6,215 nucleotides of DNA. It comes from Hungatella sp. UBA5982. GTDB lineage: Bacteria > Bacillota > Clostridia > Lachnospirales > Lachnospiraceae. This document shows positions 5,469 through 6,215 of this stretch, piece after piece (positions within the stretch are counted from its first letter, which is position 1; every line of letters starts with the position of its first letter). A model generated the notes under the pieces. That model was given only the letters and a program-made list of their open reading frames with translations. It did not search any database and was not told the origin of the DNA. The stretch covers positions 1,412-7,626 of the forward strand of contig DJBG01000232.1 of the NCBI GenBank assembly GCA_002429965.1. The letters are read 5' to 3'. The position numbers were made by a program, and so were the translations under genes.

Positions 5469-6131
5469 ATGAATACAGATGCCTTGATTAATATTAATGG
5501 CGGCCGGGTGCCGACTCTGGAGATTTTCCTCATTTTGACCATCATTTCCCTGCTGCCATCGATCCTGGTGATGATGACTTCCTTCACAAGGATTATCATT
5601 GTTTTATCTTTTACCAGAAATGCCTTGGGCGTTCAGCAGAGCCCTCCGAATATGGTTCTGGTTGGAATTGCATTATTTCTGACACTGTTCATTATGGACC
5701 CGGTGTTAAAGGATGTGAATACCAATGCTTACCAGCCTTACATCAGGGAGGAGATAAACCAGAAAGAGGCACTTAACCGGGCGACGGTTCCCATGAAACG
5801 GTTTATGCTCAAGCAGACGAAGACGGACACACTGGATCTGTTTATCGATTTGTCCAAAACCGACAAACCGGAGAACGTTGAGGATCTTCCTATGACCGTA
5901 GTGATTCCGTCATTTATGACCTCAGAGCTGGAGCGGGCTTTTACGGCTGGATTTATGATTTTTCTGCCGTTTTTACTGGTAGATATTATTGTGTCCAGTA
6001 CCTTGATGTCCATGGGTATGGTCATGCTTCCGCCGGCTATGATTTCGCTTCCATTTAAATTACTGTTGTTTGTAACGGTTAATGGATGGGAGCTGCTGTT
6101 TTCTAATTTGGTTAACAGCTTCCATTACTGA
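5469..6131 (+). CDS. fliP: flagellar type III export gate protein FliP
   Basis: FliP forms the core of the FliPQR export channel in the basal body membrane. The 220 residues are about the length of Bacillus FliP; the longer enterobacterial form has an added signal region that is absent here. Membrane segments lie at about 17-37, 58-78, 160-180 and 190-211. Signatures are MMTSFTRIIIVLSFTRNALG followed by VQQSPPN (35-61), PSFMTSELERAFTAGFMIFL (147-166), VDIIVSSTLMSMGMVMLPP (171-189) and ISLPFKLLLFV near the end. The methionine-rich loop reads M184-V185-M186, where enterobacterial FliP has three Met. AGGAGG (5459-5464) lies 4 bases before the ATG and overlaps the fliO stop. fliQ would normally follow closely, but no fliQ start with a ribosome binding site is visible in the remaining 84 bases. 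Confidence 0.97.
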   Translation: MNTDALININGGRVPTLEIFLILTIISLLPSILVMMTSFTRIIIVLSFTRNALGVQQSPPNMVLVGIALFLTLFIMDPVLKDVNTNAYQPYIREEINQKEALNRATVPMKRFMLKQTKTDTLDLFIDLSKTDKPENVEDLPMTVVIPSFMTSELERAFTAGFMIFLPFLLVDIIVSSTLMSMGMVMLPPAMISLPFKLLLFVTVNGWELLFSNLVNSFHY

Positions 6132-6150
6132 CAGGATTCTTTCAATCCTG
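6132..6150 (+). terminator. hairpin at the fliP stop codon, weak terminator candidate
   Basis: CAGGATT (6132-6138) pairs perfectly with AATCCTG (6144-6150) over the loop CTTTC, beginning one base after the fliP stop. AATTTTCG follows, so the T-run is short and interrupted, and the stem has only three G-C pairs. It could be a weak terminator, an attenuator, or a stem that stabilises the upstream message. Confidence 0.4.
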
Positions 6151-6165
6151 AATTTTCGAACAGCG

Positions 6166-6184
6166 TGCCCCGCTTTATCGGGCA
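6166..6184 (+). repeat. inverted repeat TGCCC/GGGCA downstream of fliP
   Basis: TGCCC (6166-6170) can pair with GGGCA (6180-6184), or in a shifted register CCCG (6169-6172) with CGGG (6179-6182). The left arm also overlaps another possible stem, AGCG (6162-6165) with CGCT (6171-6174), so the pairings exclude each other. No T-run follows. Confidence 0.45.
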
Positions 6185-6215
6185 TCAACTGGATATGCAA
6201 GCATATCCGCTTGAT
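6184..6215 (+). repeat. imperfect 32-base palindrome at the end of the window
   Basis: The inner arms GGATATGC (6191-6198) and GCATATCC (6201-6208) are perfect complements separated by AA. The outer arms ATCAA (6184-6188) and TTGAT (6211-6215) also match, with one mismatch and one G-T pair between the two parts. The palindrome reaches the last base of the window and may extend beyond it. CCGCTTTAT (6170-6178) recurs nearly identically as CCGCTTGAT (6207-6215). The arrangement suggests a structured RNA or a dispersed intergenic repeat rather than coding sequence. Confidence 0.55.

Noticed and set aside
6195..6215. ATG at 6195 open to the end of the window, possible fliQ start
   Set aside because: The six following codons (QAYPLD) do not look like FliQ, no ribosome binding site precedes, and the ATG lies inside the palindrome arm.

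Overview
The window is a stretch of one large flagellar/chemotaxis operon from a low-to-moderate GC Gram-positive bacterium, most likely a member of the Clostridia and plausibly Lachnospiraceae. The reasons are the flbD-motA-motB-(switch genes)-fliO-fliP layout, a CheC-containing FliY in place of a plain FliN, a Bacillus-type CheY, and strong AGGAGG-type ribosome binding sites. The family-level placement is inference. All nine genes lie on the + strand. Intergenic gaps run from 9 to 83 bases, and I see no convincing internal promoter, so the window looks like a single transcript entered mid-operon.

Layout: 3-137 is the 3' end of flbD (swrD); 171-977 is motA; 1061-1828 is motB; 1852-2871 is fliM; 2920-3279 is cheY; 3303-3749 is flgC; 3799-5082 is fliY; 5100-5459 is fliO; 5469-6131 is fliP. 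Bases 6132-6215 hold no gene and are packed with inverted repeats.

How the genes work together: MotA/MotB form the ion-driven stator and FlbD/SwrD supports motor power. FliM and FliY are parts of the rotor C-ring, which receives CheY-P. CheY is the response regulator, and FliY carries two intact CheC-type CheY-P phosphatase sites. FlgC is a proximal rod protein exported by the flagellar type III apparatus, of which FliO and FliP are membrane parts.

Unusual points: (1) flgC sits between cheY and fliY instead of next to flgB/fliE. (2) fliL is absent between motB and fliM. (3) FliY lacks the usual N-terminal CheY-binding peptide, but a very similar peptide lies in its internal linker, between the CheC and SpoA domains. 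(4) An in-frame ATG inside fliY has a well-placed Shine-Dalgarno sequence and would give a 146-residue FliN-like protein, reminiscent of the internal translation known for SctQ proteins of injectisomes. (5) fliP is followed at once by a cluster of three hairpin-forming repeats where fliQ would normally begin. No mobile element, CRISPR array, tRNA or rRNA was recognised.
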